Shown piece by piece: positions 26,624 through 36,907 of a stretch of DNA of 64,000 nucleotides. The notes beneath the pieces were generated by a model. It was not told where the DNA came from, did not search any database, and saw only the letters and a list, made by a program, of their open reading frames with translations. The stretch spans positions 4,340,001-4,404,000 of the forward strand of contig NZ_CP034036.1 of assembly GCF_005484965.1 (NCBI RefSeq). The letters run 5' to 3'. The stretch is from Brenneria nigrifluens DSM 30175 = ATCC 13028. GTDB taxonomy: Bacteria > Pseudomonadota > Gammaproteobacteria > Enterobacterales > Enterobacteriaceae. Position 1 is the first letter of the stretch. The number at the start of each line of letters is the position of its first letter. A program made the translations under genes and the position numbers.

Positions 26624-29600
26624 ATTAAACGCTTATCCAGGCTGCTATGGATTGCGGAAATCTCTTCGCCAAGGTTTTGCCCGCGATAGACCAGCGAGGT
26701 ATCGTAACGCTCATAGCGCGCGTCCCGTGTCGCGCTGAACCAGTTGAAAGAGCCAACACACAACAGCCCCGCGTCCCCGATAACGATTTTACTATGAACG
26801 CGCGTTACCAGCCTGGTCTTAATTCCCATGGCTTGCAACGCCGCTAAAGAGACATTCAGACTCAGTTTTTTCTGTTTTCTTTTTTCATAATCGCTATCTT
26901 CAGTATTGAAACTCCGGTCAGTGACGACAGTCACTTCAATACCGCGCCGACATGCCTGCGACATAGCATCCAGAAATCCGGTCTGCTCCAGTTTTTGCCA
27001 GCTTAACCAGGGGGAAACGATGGTAATGCTTGCTCCTGCCTGTTTGAACGCCTGATGCAGAAAGTCGTCGTGCTGTGCGGCGCCATGAAGCGTATAAATT
27101 TGCGTCTCGGAACTTTTTAAATCATTTCGTTCCTTAGATGCAAAATATAACGCATTATTTTCCGACGAAAACAGATATTTAGCCAGTAATCCGCGAGGAG
27201 AGGATGGCGGCTGAACCTCGAACAGATCCATATCGCCAAAGACCAGAAAACTATCTTTTGCCCGGGAAATAGCAACATTCAACATGCTGTTATCACTATC
27301 GATAAACCCGCCATCTTCATGTTTAGAATAGACCGGGGAGAATATAACAATGGCTCGCTCAGCCCCTTGAAGAGAATGCACCGTACCGATAGTGATACCG
27401 TTTTCGTCACTTGCGTTCCAAAGTCCGAGTTTTTCGAAAGCCTGTCTGATAGACGCAACCTGAGCGCTAAAAGGCGTCACAACCCCGATGACCTCATAAA
27501 TAGATTTGTGGTAGTCGTTCTCGATCTTTTCTTTATTTTCCATCACCCAGGCGGCGATAGTCTCTGCCTCAAGCACATTATAGCAGCTCCCCCCATTCGC
27601 GGTTTCACCCTTGCCGTCAATATGCAAATAGCCCATAACAGGAAATAAATTATCATCCTTGTTGCCTCTCATAGGGAGCAATTTTCCGTGATAACAAAGT
27701 TCATTGCAGTAGCCAATAATATTGTCAAAACAGCGGCGATGTTCATATAAATACATTCCCCGCGCCAGTTCGGGATCATATTGATATCGCGAAGCGCACT
27801 GGGCGACTTTCATTACGCTGCCGGCAGCGGCACTTTTAGCGCTATGAGTAATCAGCGCATATTGTCGCTGCAGTTCTTCCTTGCTTTCACCCGCCAGAAT
27901 GCCCTCTGAAAGCATATTCCCGATATCAATCGTCGGCGTAACATTCCAAATCGGCGCAATCTGCTCAGTATCACCTATCACCAATGCCTTTTTAGCCAGG
28001 GAAAATGACGCAGCGGCCACTTCAGGGAGCACCTGCCCGGCCTCGTCAACAATCAACAGATCCGCAAAATCATACAGATAATCAGTTTCGAATCCCTTCT
28101 GCCCTCGATATTCGCTCACTTGCATTTGCCTCGGCAACATATAGCAAGTCATCACCACGCAGGGGGTGAGTTTCATACGGCGATACCAGCGCGGAATTAC
28201 CGTTCTACGGCCGTTTTTCCTTTTTTCTTCATGAAGATTGCCAATATTCGCCATATCCATCAGCCAACGCCCCTCCCAGTAATGGGTCGTCAACAGGAAG
28301 GCGGGGAAGCGAATTTGCATATCTGCCAGCGCATCCGCCTGAGCAAAATCCAGCTCCTCCTCTCCTTCATATCCCAGTTGCCCGGCGATAGCGCGCCACG
28401 CCTTAACGGCGGCAGTTTCTTGCGCCACAATCTCTGCGGCCGAAGCTAGCCGTTGACCAAGCTCGGCGCACTCCTTCTCAGCGGAGCCGATCAGGTCGCT
28501 TATATACCCGCCGATCTCTTCAGGATCCGTCCACTCTTTTCTGGAAAACGCCTTGCACGGCAAGTTGTCGATAAAAAACCTGATGCGGTGCCACCGTTTG
28601 GTTCGGACCGCCGGTATCCATGAGAAAAAAGAGAAAATTAGCGACTCATCATTAAGATATTGCCTCCAGCTTTTTTCCGCCGACTTAAGTGTTTCAAGTT
28701 CCTTTTTCAAACCCGATAATATTGTGGATTTATCTGCAATATACTGTTCTATATTGCCAGCTATTTGTATCCGTTGTTGCCTAATCCGGCTTAATGTATC
28801 CCATGCCGTCTGGATTTTTGTCAGTTTATCGGACTGGCTGGTTAACTGTCGGTGTAATAACTCAACAACAATGTCTGGCGAATAATGTTCCTGACCGGGG
28901 AAAGCGGCTCTGGCCTTATCCAGATAATACTCCTCCGCGTCCTCAAGGTACTCCTTCAATTCAACGTGATTGAAGAAATCCTCCGTCTGATATTTTTTAT
29001 TCGCCTCATCTTTTCTGTTGCGGGATGGGAAATATGCGCCAAAGCTTTTGATTTCGGGCAACCAGCGCCCAGCCATACAACCCGCGCCCACGGAAAAATC
29101 TTTTCCGAATGCCTCGATAATATTGGTTACCGCCTGATTATTCGTCGACATGGCGAGAATAACCGGAGGCTCGCCTTTTTCCAGCGCCGCCCTGGCCCAG
29201 AGCGTAGCGATAATTGACAGCACCAGGGTGGTTTTTCCCGTTCCCGGCGGGCCGTTAACCGCCAGAATATCGCCGTGATCGATATTGATAAAATGGCTTA
29301 ACGCATCTCGCTGAGCGGTTGCCAGCGGGAATTTTTCTCCGCAATACCCAAGCCGTCCGACAAATTTATCTCCTGACTGGAGCAGAGGCTCGGTCGAATA
29401 AAGTTTCTGTGAAGCAAAACGCTTAAAAAGCGGGGAGTCCGGTTTGCCGATCGGCAGATGATCGTAAAGGGCGAGGATATGTTTGGCCGCCCCCTGGGGC
29501 TGCGTCTTTTTAACAACATAGCCGTATTGCGCCGCTTCATATTGCGGGTGATTGGTTATCCACTCCCCGGCCACAACCTCCAGTAATTGGTCGCAATCTT

Positions 29601-30156
29601 CCAGATAGTGACGCCACTGCCACAGATAGCGCTCCTGACGCGCTTCCCGCTGCGCCTCTGATTCGGACTCCTCGTCAGGAATCTCATTATATTTTATGGA
29701 TACTGAGGTGTGGGTCGTCTTATATCTATCGAATTGCGCCACCTCTCCCAGAGAAAACGTCCCTTTCGGCAGGGGTTCAAGCAAGTCCCGGGGAATGGAA
29801 GTGGCGGGAGTCGGGTACAGATAGCCAGCGCGGCTCAGCAGGGCGGAAGTGACCAGAGGAGTGACGACGGCGGGAGCGCTCGCAATACGCTCTTGCCCGT
29901 GCTGCAATAAGCGAAAATAGACTTTTGGGCGCAGAACAACCTCTACCGTTTTTACCTCTTGGTCTTCATCGCTAAAAAACGCATTTACGCTATCTTCATC
30001 AAGCTGGCCGGCGTCGATATCTACGGCGGACCACTGCGTAAAAATATCAACATTCTTTCGCTCAAAGGCGCCCAGCCCCGACTCGGCGTCAGCCAGCGAA
30101 TTACGCCAGTACGCCGCAAACCTTAAAGAATCAGCATCCATTGCAAGCTCTGTCAC
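26620..30156 (-). CDS. mkoC: SF1 helicase-PLD fusion, Mokosh type II-like defence protein
   Basis: A 1178-residue protein. An Upf1-like SF1 helicase occupies about residues 280-970: Walker A GPPGTGKTT near 302, Walker B LIVDEAGQ near 703, motif III VIGDTEQIAPIW soon after, GTVHSLQGAERA near 927 and the arginine-finger motif NVAISRAKDS near 960. A coiled-coil-like stretch (about 430-560) is inserted between motifs I and II. The last 170 residues form a phospholipase D domain with HSKIVIGD near 1120 and VGSFNWFS after it. A single chain joining this helicase and a PLD nuclease is the described layout of Mokosh type II anti-phage protein. Start GTG 30156 or ATG 30141 is uncertain; neither has a clear RBS. 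Confidence 0.75.
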   Translation of the reverse strand: MTELAMDADSLRFAAYWRNSLADAESGLGAFERKNVDIFTQWSAVDIDAGQLDEDSVNAFFSDEDQEVKTVEVVLRPKVYFRLLQHGQERIASAPAVVTPLVTSALLSRAGYLYPTPATSIPRDLLEPLPKGTFSLGEVAQFDRYKTTHTSVSIKYNEIPDEESESEAQREARQERYLWQWRHYLEDCDQLLEVVAGEWITNHPQYEAAQYGYVVKKTQPQGAAKHILALYDHLPIGKPDSPLFKRFASQKLYSTEPLLQSGDKFVGRLGYCGEKFPLATAQRDALSHFINIDHGDILAVNGPPGTGKTTLVLSIIATLWARAALEKGEPPVILAMSTNNQAVTNIIEAFGKDFSVGAGCMAGRWLPEIKSFGAYFPSRNRKDEANKKYQTEDFFNHVELKEYLEDAEEYYLDKARAAFPGQEHYSPDIVVELLHRQLTSQSDKLTKIQTAWDTLSRIRQQRIQIAGNIEQYIADKSTILSGLKKELETLKSAEKSWRQYLNDESLIFSFFSWIPAVRTKRWHRIRFFIDNLPCKAFSRKEWTDPEEIGGYISDLIGSAEKECAELGQRLASAAEIVAQETAAVKAWRAIAGQLGYEGEEELDFAQADALADMQIRFPAFLLTTHYWEGRWLMDMANIGNLHEEKRKNGRRTVIPRWYRRMKLTPCVVMTCYMLPRQMQVSEYRGQKGFETDYLYDFADLLIVDEAGQVLPEVAAASFSLAKKALVIGDTEQIAPIWNVTPTIDIGNMLSEGILAGESKEELQRQYALITHSAKSAAAGSVMKVAQCASRYQYDPELARGMYLYEHRRCFDNIIGYCNELCYHGKLLPMRGNKDDNLFPVMGYLHIDGKGETANGGSCYNVLEAETIAAWVMENKEKIENDYHKSIYEVIGVVTPFSAQVASIRQAFEKLGLWNASDENGITIGTVHSLQGAERAIVIFSPVYSKHEDGGFIDSDNSMLNVAISRAKDSFLVFGDMDLFEVQPPSSPRGLLAKYLFSSENNALYFASKERNDLKSSETQIYTLHGAAQHDDFLHQAFKQAGASITIVSPWLSWQKLEQTGFLDAMSQACRRGIEVTVVTDRSFNTEDSDYEKRKQKKLSLNVSLAALQAMGIKTRLVTRVHSKIVIGDAGLLCVGSFNWFSATRDARYERYDTSLVYRGQNLGEEISAIHSSLDKRLI

Positions 30157-30261
30157 TCAATTAAATTTATCAGTTTCATTAATGGGAAAATAAATAATCT
30201 GAAGATCCATTGTCCATTTTAAGCAAGTAGCTGCAACCTTTTGTTAGCCAGCGCCATCAGC

Positions 30262-31362
30262 CTATCTCCCCCTACCCATACAACGCAGGCGACGCTCATC
30301 CACCCGCTTGGCGAACCACGCCGTGGTCAGTTTGCGGGTGATTTTCGGGCTTTCCAGCGCGATGCCCGGCAGGATTTCACGCGGCGCCCTCTCCCGCGCC
30401 GATTTATCGGCCAGCGCATAGACCCGTTCATACAGCCCGGTTTTTTCAAACGCCAGGCTATCCCCCTTCTCCAGCGCCCGGCGGATCGCGGCATCGCTCA
30501 TATCCAGACGTTTGCCGAGCGAACGTACCGCCCGTTCGGTCGCTCCCGCTTTATCGGAGCCGTGATTGATCAAATCGCCATCCAGCGCCAGCGGAATGCC
30601 GCTTAACCGGCTGACGGCGCGCTGGAATGCCGCATTGCGGCTGGCGTACCAGCCGGCATTAAAATCGGCAAAACGATAGAGGGAACGGGAATAATTCGCC
30701 GGATAACCCAGCAGGTGCATAATGCCGAAATACATTCCCCCGCGGCGGCTGAATACTTCGCGGCGGATGGAACCGTCAACCTGATAGGGGTAGTTTTTGG
30801 CGTTGGCTTCGGCGAACGCAATGCTCACCTGCATCGGCCCGCCGGTATGCACCGGGTTCAGGCGGCCGAACAGTTTTTGCCCCATCGGCACCATGTTGAT
30901 GAAATCGTCAAAAATGGCGCTCAGCTCTTTTTCACTGCGCACCTTGTCCAGCCGTTCGCTGTAACTCTTGCCGTTGGGAGATTTGATCAACAGCGCGGTG
31001 CGCACCAGAAAAGGCGGGATATGCAGTTTTTCCGCCCGGCGATCGATCTCCTGCCAGGCGATTTTCGCCAGGCCCGGCACCTGCGGATCGGCCTTGAACG
31101 TCGATTCCTGTTCGGTGACCGCCAGCACCGAGCACAGGTTTTCATCGCTGGGATCGATGGCCTGGGCGCTAAAAGCCGCGGCAATATCCGTCGCCCAGCC
31201 CTGACGATCGCCGACATTGGCCGGCATCAGTTGCACCAGCCGGGCTTTGACATCCACCGGGCGCGGCGCCGGTTTCTGCGAGGTCTGGCTCGAGCACCCG
31301 GCCAGCGTCAGCAACGCCATCAGACAAAGCGGGCGCAGCCCGGAAACGCGGTAATGTGACAT
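30262..31362 (-). CDS. DUF1615 outer-membrane lipoprotein (YaiW-like)
   Basis: A 366-residue lipoprotein. The signal peptide ends in a lipobox (LTLAGC, Cys near residue 23). The rest is a DUF1615 domain, the family of E. coli YaiW, with the TEQESTFKADP and GGPMQVSIAFAE segments typical of it; the lytic-transglycosylase-like look of these segments hints at a peptidoglycan link, which is speculation. It is a single gene facing a LysR regulator gene across 423 bases. Confidence 0.85.
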   Translation of the reverse strand: MSHYRVSGLRPLCLMALLTLAGCSSQTSQKPAPRPVDVKARLVQLMPANVGDRQGWATDIAAAFSAQAIDPSDENLCSVLAVTEQESTFKADPQVPGLAKIAWQEIDRRAEKLHIPPFLVRTALLIKSPNGKSYSERLDKVRSEKELSAIFDDFINMVPMGQKLFGRLNPVHTGGPMQVSIAFAEANAKNYPYQVDGSIRREVFSRRGGMYFGIMHLLGYPANYSRSLYRFADFNAGWYASRNAAFQRAVSRLSGIPLALDGDLINHGSDKAGATERAVRSLGKRLDMSDAAIRRALEKGDSLAFEKTGLYERVYALADKSARERAPREILPGIALESPKITRKLTTAWFAKRVDERRLRCMGRGR

Positions 31363-31785
31363 CTTATCCCTGAGTATGAGGAGGAAAGCCGAGCAACGTT
31401 AACGCAGCAGGCGCCGATGATCCAGCGAACAAAAAAAGTCGGTACGCTTTTGTCGCCACAAAACCGCTTTCAGTCCGGCATCAGAAAAAAACCCACAAAA
31501 CTCATATTAATCTCATTTAAAATCATTAAGTTGCTATATTTCATGTATTTTTATGACGCGAGCTGATTTTTTCCGCCTACGCTACCTTCAGCGTAGCTAC
31601 ACCTAGTTATAAGAAAAAATTAATCAGTGACACGCACTGCATTTTTTCCAGGATTGGATGACTAAGATGGCGTCAGTCAGCAAGCCTACCGGCAATGCAT
31701 TATGGGTTAAACTGCATGTTTACTTAAGTGTTTCAACAATCCAGCGCCCTTGCACCGTAGGCAATATCAAATGGTCAAATGAACA
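31363..31785. other. Divergent intergenic region, DUF1615 gene and lysR
   Basis: No gene. It contains an AT-rich block with a small hairpin (CTACGCT/AGCGTAG near 31577-31596) and presumably the two divergent promoters. I cannot place the boxes with confidence. Confidence 0.5.
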
Positions 31786-32766
31786 ATGTCAGCCAATAAG
31801 TCGATTGATATGTATGCAGTCCACGTCTTCGTGACGGTGGCTGAAGCGGGAAGCATGACCGCGGCCGCCACGCGGTTAGGGCTGACGCCGTCAGCGGTCT
31901 CGCAAACAATCAGGTTATTGGAGGATGATTTTGGCGTTATGCTGGTCAACCGGGGCAGACGCCCTTTTGTGTTGACGCCCTATGGTATTGCGTTAAAAAA
32001 CCGGGGCGAGGTGCTTACCGAAGAGATCGCCAACCTGAAAGCGCAAGTTCTGGAGGCGGGGCGCGGCATCAAACCCGACCTGCGCATCGGTCTGGTTGAC
32101 TCTTTCGCCATCACCTGCGGTTCGGTATTCACCAAACGGCTGCTAAGCAGTTCATCGCAGTTGCTGATCCGTACCGGATTAAGCCCGCAGCAAGGGGAAG
32201 CCCTGATGCGGCGCGAACTGGATCTTATCGTGACCAGCGATCCGTTGATGGATACGGACAGCGTGGTGCGCTACCGGCTGTTTACCGAAGGCTATTTTAT
32301 TATTACTCCTCCGGAATATCGCCAACGCATAAAAACCATCGAGGATATTCGCGAGCTGTCCGCCGCGTTGCCGCTGGTGAGGTTTAATCGCAATTCACAG
32401 ATTGGCATGCAGATTGAGCGCTATCTGCGCAGAATCGATATTCGCGTTCCCAATATGCTCGAATTTGATAATGCGGATACCTTAACCTCCATGGTGGCGG
32501 CGGGAATCGGCTGGGCCGTTACCAGCCCCATCAGTTTTTTACAATCGGAAACCTATTCCCGGCAGGTTCTGACGCATATGCCGGAGCAGCTGAATATTAA
32601 ACGTTCGCTTTATATTGTCGGGCATCGTGACGAGTACAGCGCTTTTTTTGACGAAGCATGCGATGTGACTCATGAAATCATCAAGACCGTATTTATTCCG
32701 AAACTGAAGAACCTGAATCGGGGCATCGAAAAGTTGGTGTCTATTAATTCAGAGGATGTGGAATAG
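31786..32766 (+). CDS. LysR-family transcriptional regulator
   Basis: A 326-residue LTTR. The N-terminal winged helix-turn-helix covers residues 9-65 (MTAAATRLGLTPSAVSQTI), followed by a linker helix and a periplasmic-binding-like effector domain (about 95-300). Its target is unknown. It lies upstream of, and on the same strand as, aspA-dcuA with a 240-base gap, and divergent from the DUF1615 gene, so either could be regulated. The gap to aspA holds an imperfect inverted repeat (TCGATCATGATT near 32885) that could be an operator. Confidence 0.88.
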   Translation: MSANKSIDMYAVHVFVTVAEAGSMTAAATRLGLTPSAVSQTIRLLEDDFGVMLVNRGRRPFVLTPYGIALKNRGEVLTEEIANLKAQVLEAGRGIKPDLRIGLVDSFAITCGSVFTKRLLSSSSQLLIRTGLSPQQGEALMRRELDLIVTSDPLMDTDSVVRYRLFTEGYFIITPPEYRQRIKTIEDIRELSAALPLVRFNRNSQIGMQIERYLRRIDIRVPNMLEFDNADTLTSMVAAGIGWAVTSPISFLQSETYSRQVLTHMPEQLNIKRSLYIVGHRDEYSAFFDEACDVTHEIIKTVFIPKLKNLNRGIEKLVSINSEDVE

Positions 32767-33013
32767 CGCGTCGATAAGGTTTTCGGCAATGAGGAGAGGC
32801 GCCGTCCGTGTAGGTAAAATAGCTTTATGAAATAAGCGCGTTGCGATGCTCTTATTGGGGATTAATCCTCCTGAAAAATATTTCTCGATCATGATTGCTA
32901 AAAATCGTGATGGTCGAACATCGTCTTAAAAATAAGCAAGCCGTATTTTCCACCGGCGTTAATTATCGGCTCAATATTTGAAATATAGTCCAATGCAATA
33001 AAGGATAATGGTT

Positions 33014-34452
33014 ATGTCAAATAACATCCGTATAGAAGAAGATCTGTTAGGCACGCGTGAAGTTCCCGCTAATGCGTATTACGGCGTTCATACGCTACGG
33101 GCCATTGAAAACTTTTATATCAGCAACAGCAAAATAAGCGATATCCCGGAATTTGTGCGCGGCATGGTAATGGTTAAAAAAGCCGCTGCACTGGCGAACA
33201 AGGAGCTGCAGACCATCCCGCGGAAAATTGCCGATGTTATCATCCAGGCCTGTGATGAGGTGTTGAATAACGGCAAATGCATGGATCAATTCCCGATTGA
33301 CGTCTATCAAGGCGGCGCCGGCACCTCGGTAAACATGAACACCAACGAGGTGTTGGCCAATATCGGCCTGGAATTGATGGGACACCGGAAAGGCGAATAC
33401 CAGTACCTGAATCCAAACGATCATCTGAATAAATGCCAATCGACCAACGACGCTTACCCCACCGGATTCCGTATCGCCGTTTATGCAGCCATTTTGAAAC
33501 TGATTGATGCGCTAACGCTGCTTGGCGACGGCTTTGAACGCAAAGCCAAAGAATTTGCCAACGTATTGAAAATGGGGCGAACCCAGCTTCAGGATGCGGT
33601 TCCCATGACGTTGGGACAAGAGTTCCACGCCTTCAATGTGTTACTGAAAGAAGAAAACAAAAACCTGCTGCGTACCGCGGAATTACTATTGGAAGTCAAC
33701 CTGGGAGCAACGGCGATCGGCACCAGGCTGAACACCCCGGACGGCTATCAGCAACTGGCGGTACAGCGGCTGGCGGAAGTCAGCGGTCTGCCGTGTATTC
33801 CGGCCGAAGACCTGATTGAGGCCACCTCCGACTGCGGCGCCTACGTGATGGTTCACAGTTCGCTCAAGCGCCTGGCGGTCAAGATGTCGAAAATCTGTAA
33901 CGACCTGCGTCTGCTCTCTTCCGGCCCGCGCGCCGGTTTGAACGAAATCAACCTGCGGAGTTGCAGGCGGGCTCCTCCATTATGCCGGCGAAGGTTAACC
34001 CGGTGGTGCCGGAAGTGGTGAATCAGGTGTGCTTCAAGGTTATCGGCAACGACACCTGCGTTACCATGGCCGCGGAAGCGGGCCAGCTCCAACTGAACGT
34101 GATGGAACCGGTGATTGGGCAGGCCATGTTCGAGTCAACCCATATTCTGACCAACGCCTGCTACAACCTGCTGGAGAAATGCGTCAACGGCATTACCGCC
34201 AATAAAGAGGTGTGCGAAGCGTATGTCTTTAACTCCATCGGTATCGTGACCTACCTGAACCCGTTTATCGGCCACCATAACGGCGATATCGTCGGCAAGA
34301 TCTGTGCGGAAACCGGGAAAAGCGTACGTGAAGTGGTGCTGGAGCGCGGCCTGCTCACCGTAGAGCAACTGGACGACATCTTCTCCATCCAAAACCTGAT
34401 GCATCCGGCCTATAAAGCCAAACGCTACACCGACGACAAAGAATCCGTTTAA
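33014..34452 (+). pseudogene. aspA: Aspartate ammonia-lyase, single-base frameshift
   Basis: The two overlapping frames together give a full-length (478-residue) aspartase that follows E. coli AspA nearly residue by residue. It starts at ATG 33014 with AAGGA upstream. The first frame is correct to NEIN-L (33951) and then goes out of frame; the second resumes with QAGSSIMPAKVNP, the active-site signature loop. The E. coli text reads NLPELQAG, so one C is missing in CTGCGGAG near 33954-33956. In addition a normally invariant Gly is Arg (IGTRLNTP, near 33723). Either the gene is inactivated or this is a sequencing error; the Gly to Arg change favours true loss. Aspartase makes fumarate plus ammonia and feeds anaerobic respiration. 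Confidence 0.9.
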
Positions 34453-34689
34453 TCACCCTATTGCAATAACAACGGTCAGGCACATGGTTATCCACGCCAT
34501 GTGCCGTCATCCCATAAATGAAAAATAATAAAAATCAAAACAATAGCTATACCCAACCGCTTTCGAGATGCAGAGAGGCGATAACCGGACGAATCCTGAA
34601 GCGCTGAATCAGATCGGCGATCGGGCGCGGCCCGCACTCCTGCAACGCCAAAGACGGCGGGTATATCACATTGTCTTAAGGAGCATTAT

Positions 34690-35991
34690 ATGCTGATCCC
34701 GGAACTCATCGTTGTGCTGTTCGCCATCTATTTGGGGGCGCGGCTCGGAGGCATAGGCATCGGCTTCGCCGGAGGCCTGGGCGTCCTGATTCTCACACTG
34801 GGTTTTCATATCAAACCGGGGGCGATCCCGTTCGATGTTATCGAAATCATCATGGCGGTGATCGCCGCCATCGCCGCCATGCAGGTGGCGGGCGGCATGG
34901 ATTATCTTGTCAGCCTGGCGGAAAAACTGCTGCGCCGGCACCCTAAATACGTCACTTTTCTGGCCCCGTTGGTGACCTATTTTATGACCCTGCTGGCCGG
35001 TACGGGGCATACCGCCTTCTCGACGCTGCCGGTTATCGCGGCGGTGGCCAAGGAACAGGGGATAAGGCCTTCACGCCCGCTGTCGATCGCCGTGGTGGCT
35101 TCGCAGGTGGCGATTACTGCCTCGCCGATTTCCGCCGCGGTGGTGTTTGTCGCCGGTATTCTGGAACCCTACGGCATCGGTTATCTGACGCTGTTGGGTA
35201 TTTGCATTCCGACCACGCTGACCGCCGTCCTGCTGGCCGCCGTCATCACCAATTTTCTGGGCAAAGAGCTGAAAGATGATGAAATTTATCAGGAGCGTTT
35301 GAGAAAAGGCGATGTCGCCGTAGGCAATATCAATACGCAGGAGATAAAACCCGGCGCCAAGACGTCGGTGCTGCTGTTCCTGATCGGCATTATCGCCGTG
35401 GTGCTTTACGCCACGGCGATCAGCGATAACATCAAATTGATCGCCAACCCGGTATTGCCGCGCAATGAGGCCATCGTGGTGTTTATGCTGACCATCGCCA
35501 CGCTGATCTGCCTTAGCGGTAAAATCGATACCGCGAAAGTGCTCACGGCCAGTACCTTCCGTTCGGGGATGAGCGCCTGCGTCTGCGTGATGGGCGTCGC
35601 CTGGCTGGGAGATACTTTCGTCAAGGCGCATATTAGCGACATTCAGGAAACCGCCGGAAGGCTGTTGCAAAGCTACCCGTGGATGCTGGCCGTAGTGCTG
35701 TTTTTTGCCGCCATGCTGCTCTATTCACAGGCCGCCACCGCCAAGGCGCTGATGCCCGCGGCGCTGCTGCTCGGAGTTTCGCCGGTAACCGCCGTCGCGT
35801 CGTTCGCCGCCGTTTCCGCCCTGTTCGTCTTGCCGACCTACCCGACCTTGCTGGCGGCGGTGGAAATGGATGACACCGGTTCGACCCGCATCGGGAAATA
35901 TGTGTTCAACCACTCGTTTCTGATACCCGGCGTGCTGACCATTTCGCTGTCGGTCATCTTCGGCTTTATTCTCGGCAATATCCTGCTGTAA
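34690..35991 (+). CDS. dcuA: Anaerobic C4-dicarboxylate transporter DcuA
   Basis: A 433-residue inner-membrane protein with ten or more hydrophobic spans. The sequence follows E. coli DcuA (ARLGGIGIGFAGGLGVL at the start, AGTGHTAFSTLPV near residue 105, LYSQAATAKALMP near 345, FVLPTYPTLLAAVEMDD near 378) rather than DcuB. It exchanges aspartate, fumarate and succinate. RBS AAGGAG at 34678-34683. aspA-dcuA is the same order as in E. coli. dcuA is intact although its partner aspA is broken. Confidence 0.93.
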   Translation: MLIPELIVVLFAIYLGARLGGIGIGFAGGLGVLILTLGFHIKPGAIPFDVIEIIMAVIAAIAAMQVAGGMDYLVSLAEKLLRRHPKYVTFLAPLVTYFMTLLAGTGHTAFSTLPVIAAVAKEQGIRPSRPLSIAVVASQVAITASPISAAVVFVAGILEPYGIGYLTLLGICIPTTLTAVLLAAVITNFLGKELKDDEIYQERLRKGDVAVGNINTQEIKPGAKTSVLLFLIGIIAVVLYATAISDNIKLIANPVLPRNEAIVVFMLTIATLICLSGKIDTAKVLTASTFRSGMSACVCVMGVAWLGDTFVKAHISDIQETAGRLLQSYPWMLAVVLFFAAMLLYSQAATAKALMPAALLLGVSPVTAVASFAAVSALFVLPTYPTLLAAVEMDDTGSTRIGKYVFNHSFLIPGVLTISLSVIFGFILGNILL

Positions 35992-36054
35992 CGCGCCCGG
36001 TGAGCGGCGCCCGGCAAGCGCAGTCACCATTTTTTCCATAGTAAAAAACAGCGC

Positions 36055-36079
36055 TTTGATATATGATGCGTATATCAAA
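36055..36079. promoter_or_regulatory. Palindromic operator of the VapBC pair
   Basis: TTTGATATA and TATATCAAA form a perfect nine-base inverted repeat with seven bases between, ending nine bases before the antitoxin RBS. This is where an RHH antitoxin or its toxin complex would bind for autorepression. Confidence 0.7.
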
Positions 36080-36101
36080 CATCATTTGGGAGGCCATGCC
36101 G

Positions 36102-36323
36102 ATGCCGCGTATCGTCATCGATTTACCTGAAGAAGATCTCCGACAGTTGGATAACCTGAAAGCCATTCGCCGCGTGGCGCGGGCCGAGATAATCAGACAA
36201 GCCCTGGCCGGCTATCTGGCAAATAATCGCGCGGATGGCAATAACAACGCGTTTGGCTTGTGGAGAGACAAGAACATCGACGGGGTTGATTATGAAAATC
36301 AGCTCCGCGAGGAGTGGGAATGA
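36102..36323 (+). CDS. VapB-type RHH antitoxin
   Basis: A 73-residue CopG/RHH protein, paralogue of the one at 14929 (RIVIDLPEEDL; RAEIIRQAL; FGLW). Start ATG 36102 chosen from the GGGAGG at 36088-36093 and from alignment with its paralogue; the upstream ATGs at 36063 and 36096 are too far from or too close to the RBS. The stop overlaps the toxin start (ATGATG at 36320-36325), so expression is coupled. Confidence 0.88.
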   Translation: MPRIVIDLPEEDLRQLDNLKAIRRVARAEIIRQALAGYLANNRADGNNNAFGLWRDKNIDGVDYENQLREEWE

Positions 36324-36700
36324 TGGCTCAATCGGTCCTGTTTGATACCAATATCCTGATTGATTATTTAAACGGTATTGCGCAGGCGAAAAACACCCTT
36401 GAAAAATTTAGCCACAAACCGGCCATCAGCGTTATTACCTGGATGGAAGTGATGGTCAGCGCAAAAAAAATGCCCCAGGAGCAAGAAACACGGACTCGCC
36501 AGTTTTTAGCACAGTTTTTGTTACTGCCAGTGACCGATGAAGTATCTGAACGCGCCGTTATAATCCGCCATGAAACCAAAATAAAATTACCTGATGCGAT
36601 CGTATGGGCGACGGCTCAGGTAAACGCCAGGACGCTGATTTCTCGCAACCCAAAAGACTTTGCCCCCGAGTCAGGCGTGATCGTGCCTTACCAGCTTTAG
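36320..36700 (+). CDS. vapC: VapC-type PIN-domain toxin
   Basis: A 126-residue PIN-domain ribonuclease. The acidic active-site residues are visible: Asp in LFDTNILID (residue 9), Glu in WMEVM near 42, Asp in KLPDAIVWA near 92 and the final NPKDF block. The RBS GAGGAG lies within the antitoxin gene. VapC toxins cut tRNA or rRNA; the target of this one is unknown. Intact pair. Confidence 0.88.
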   Translation: MMAQSVLFDTNILIDYLNGIAQAKNTLEKFSHKPAISVITWMEVMVSAKKMPQEQETRTRQFLAQFLLLPVTDEVSERAVIIRHETKIKLPDAIVWATAQVNARTLISRNPKDFAPESGVIVPYQL

Positions 36701-36907
36701 AAGATAAACCCCACCGCTATTTTTCCCTTCAATCAGAAAAGCCCGTCCACAGGCGGCTTAAGCCGTGGTAACGTAGCAAGTGCGGCATCAACTATCAGCG
36801 TGAATCGAACGGCCAAAGGTATTGAATAATAAAAGTATCAGGTAAGCGGGGTCATCCCGGCGTTAATCGCCCGGTGCGGCCAAAAAAAGATAAAGGTGAT
36901 ATCGGTT

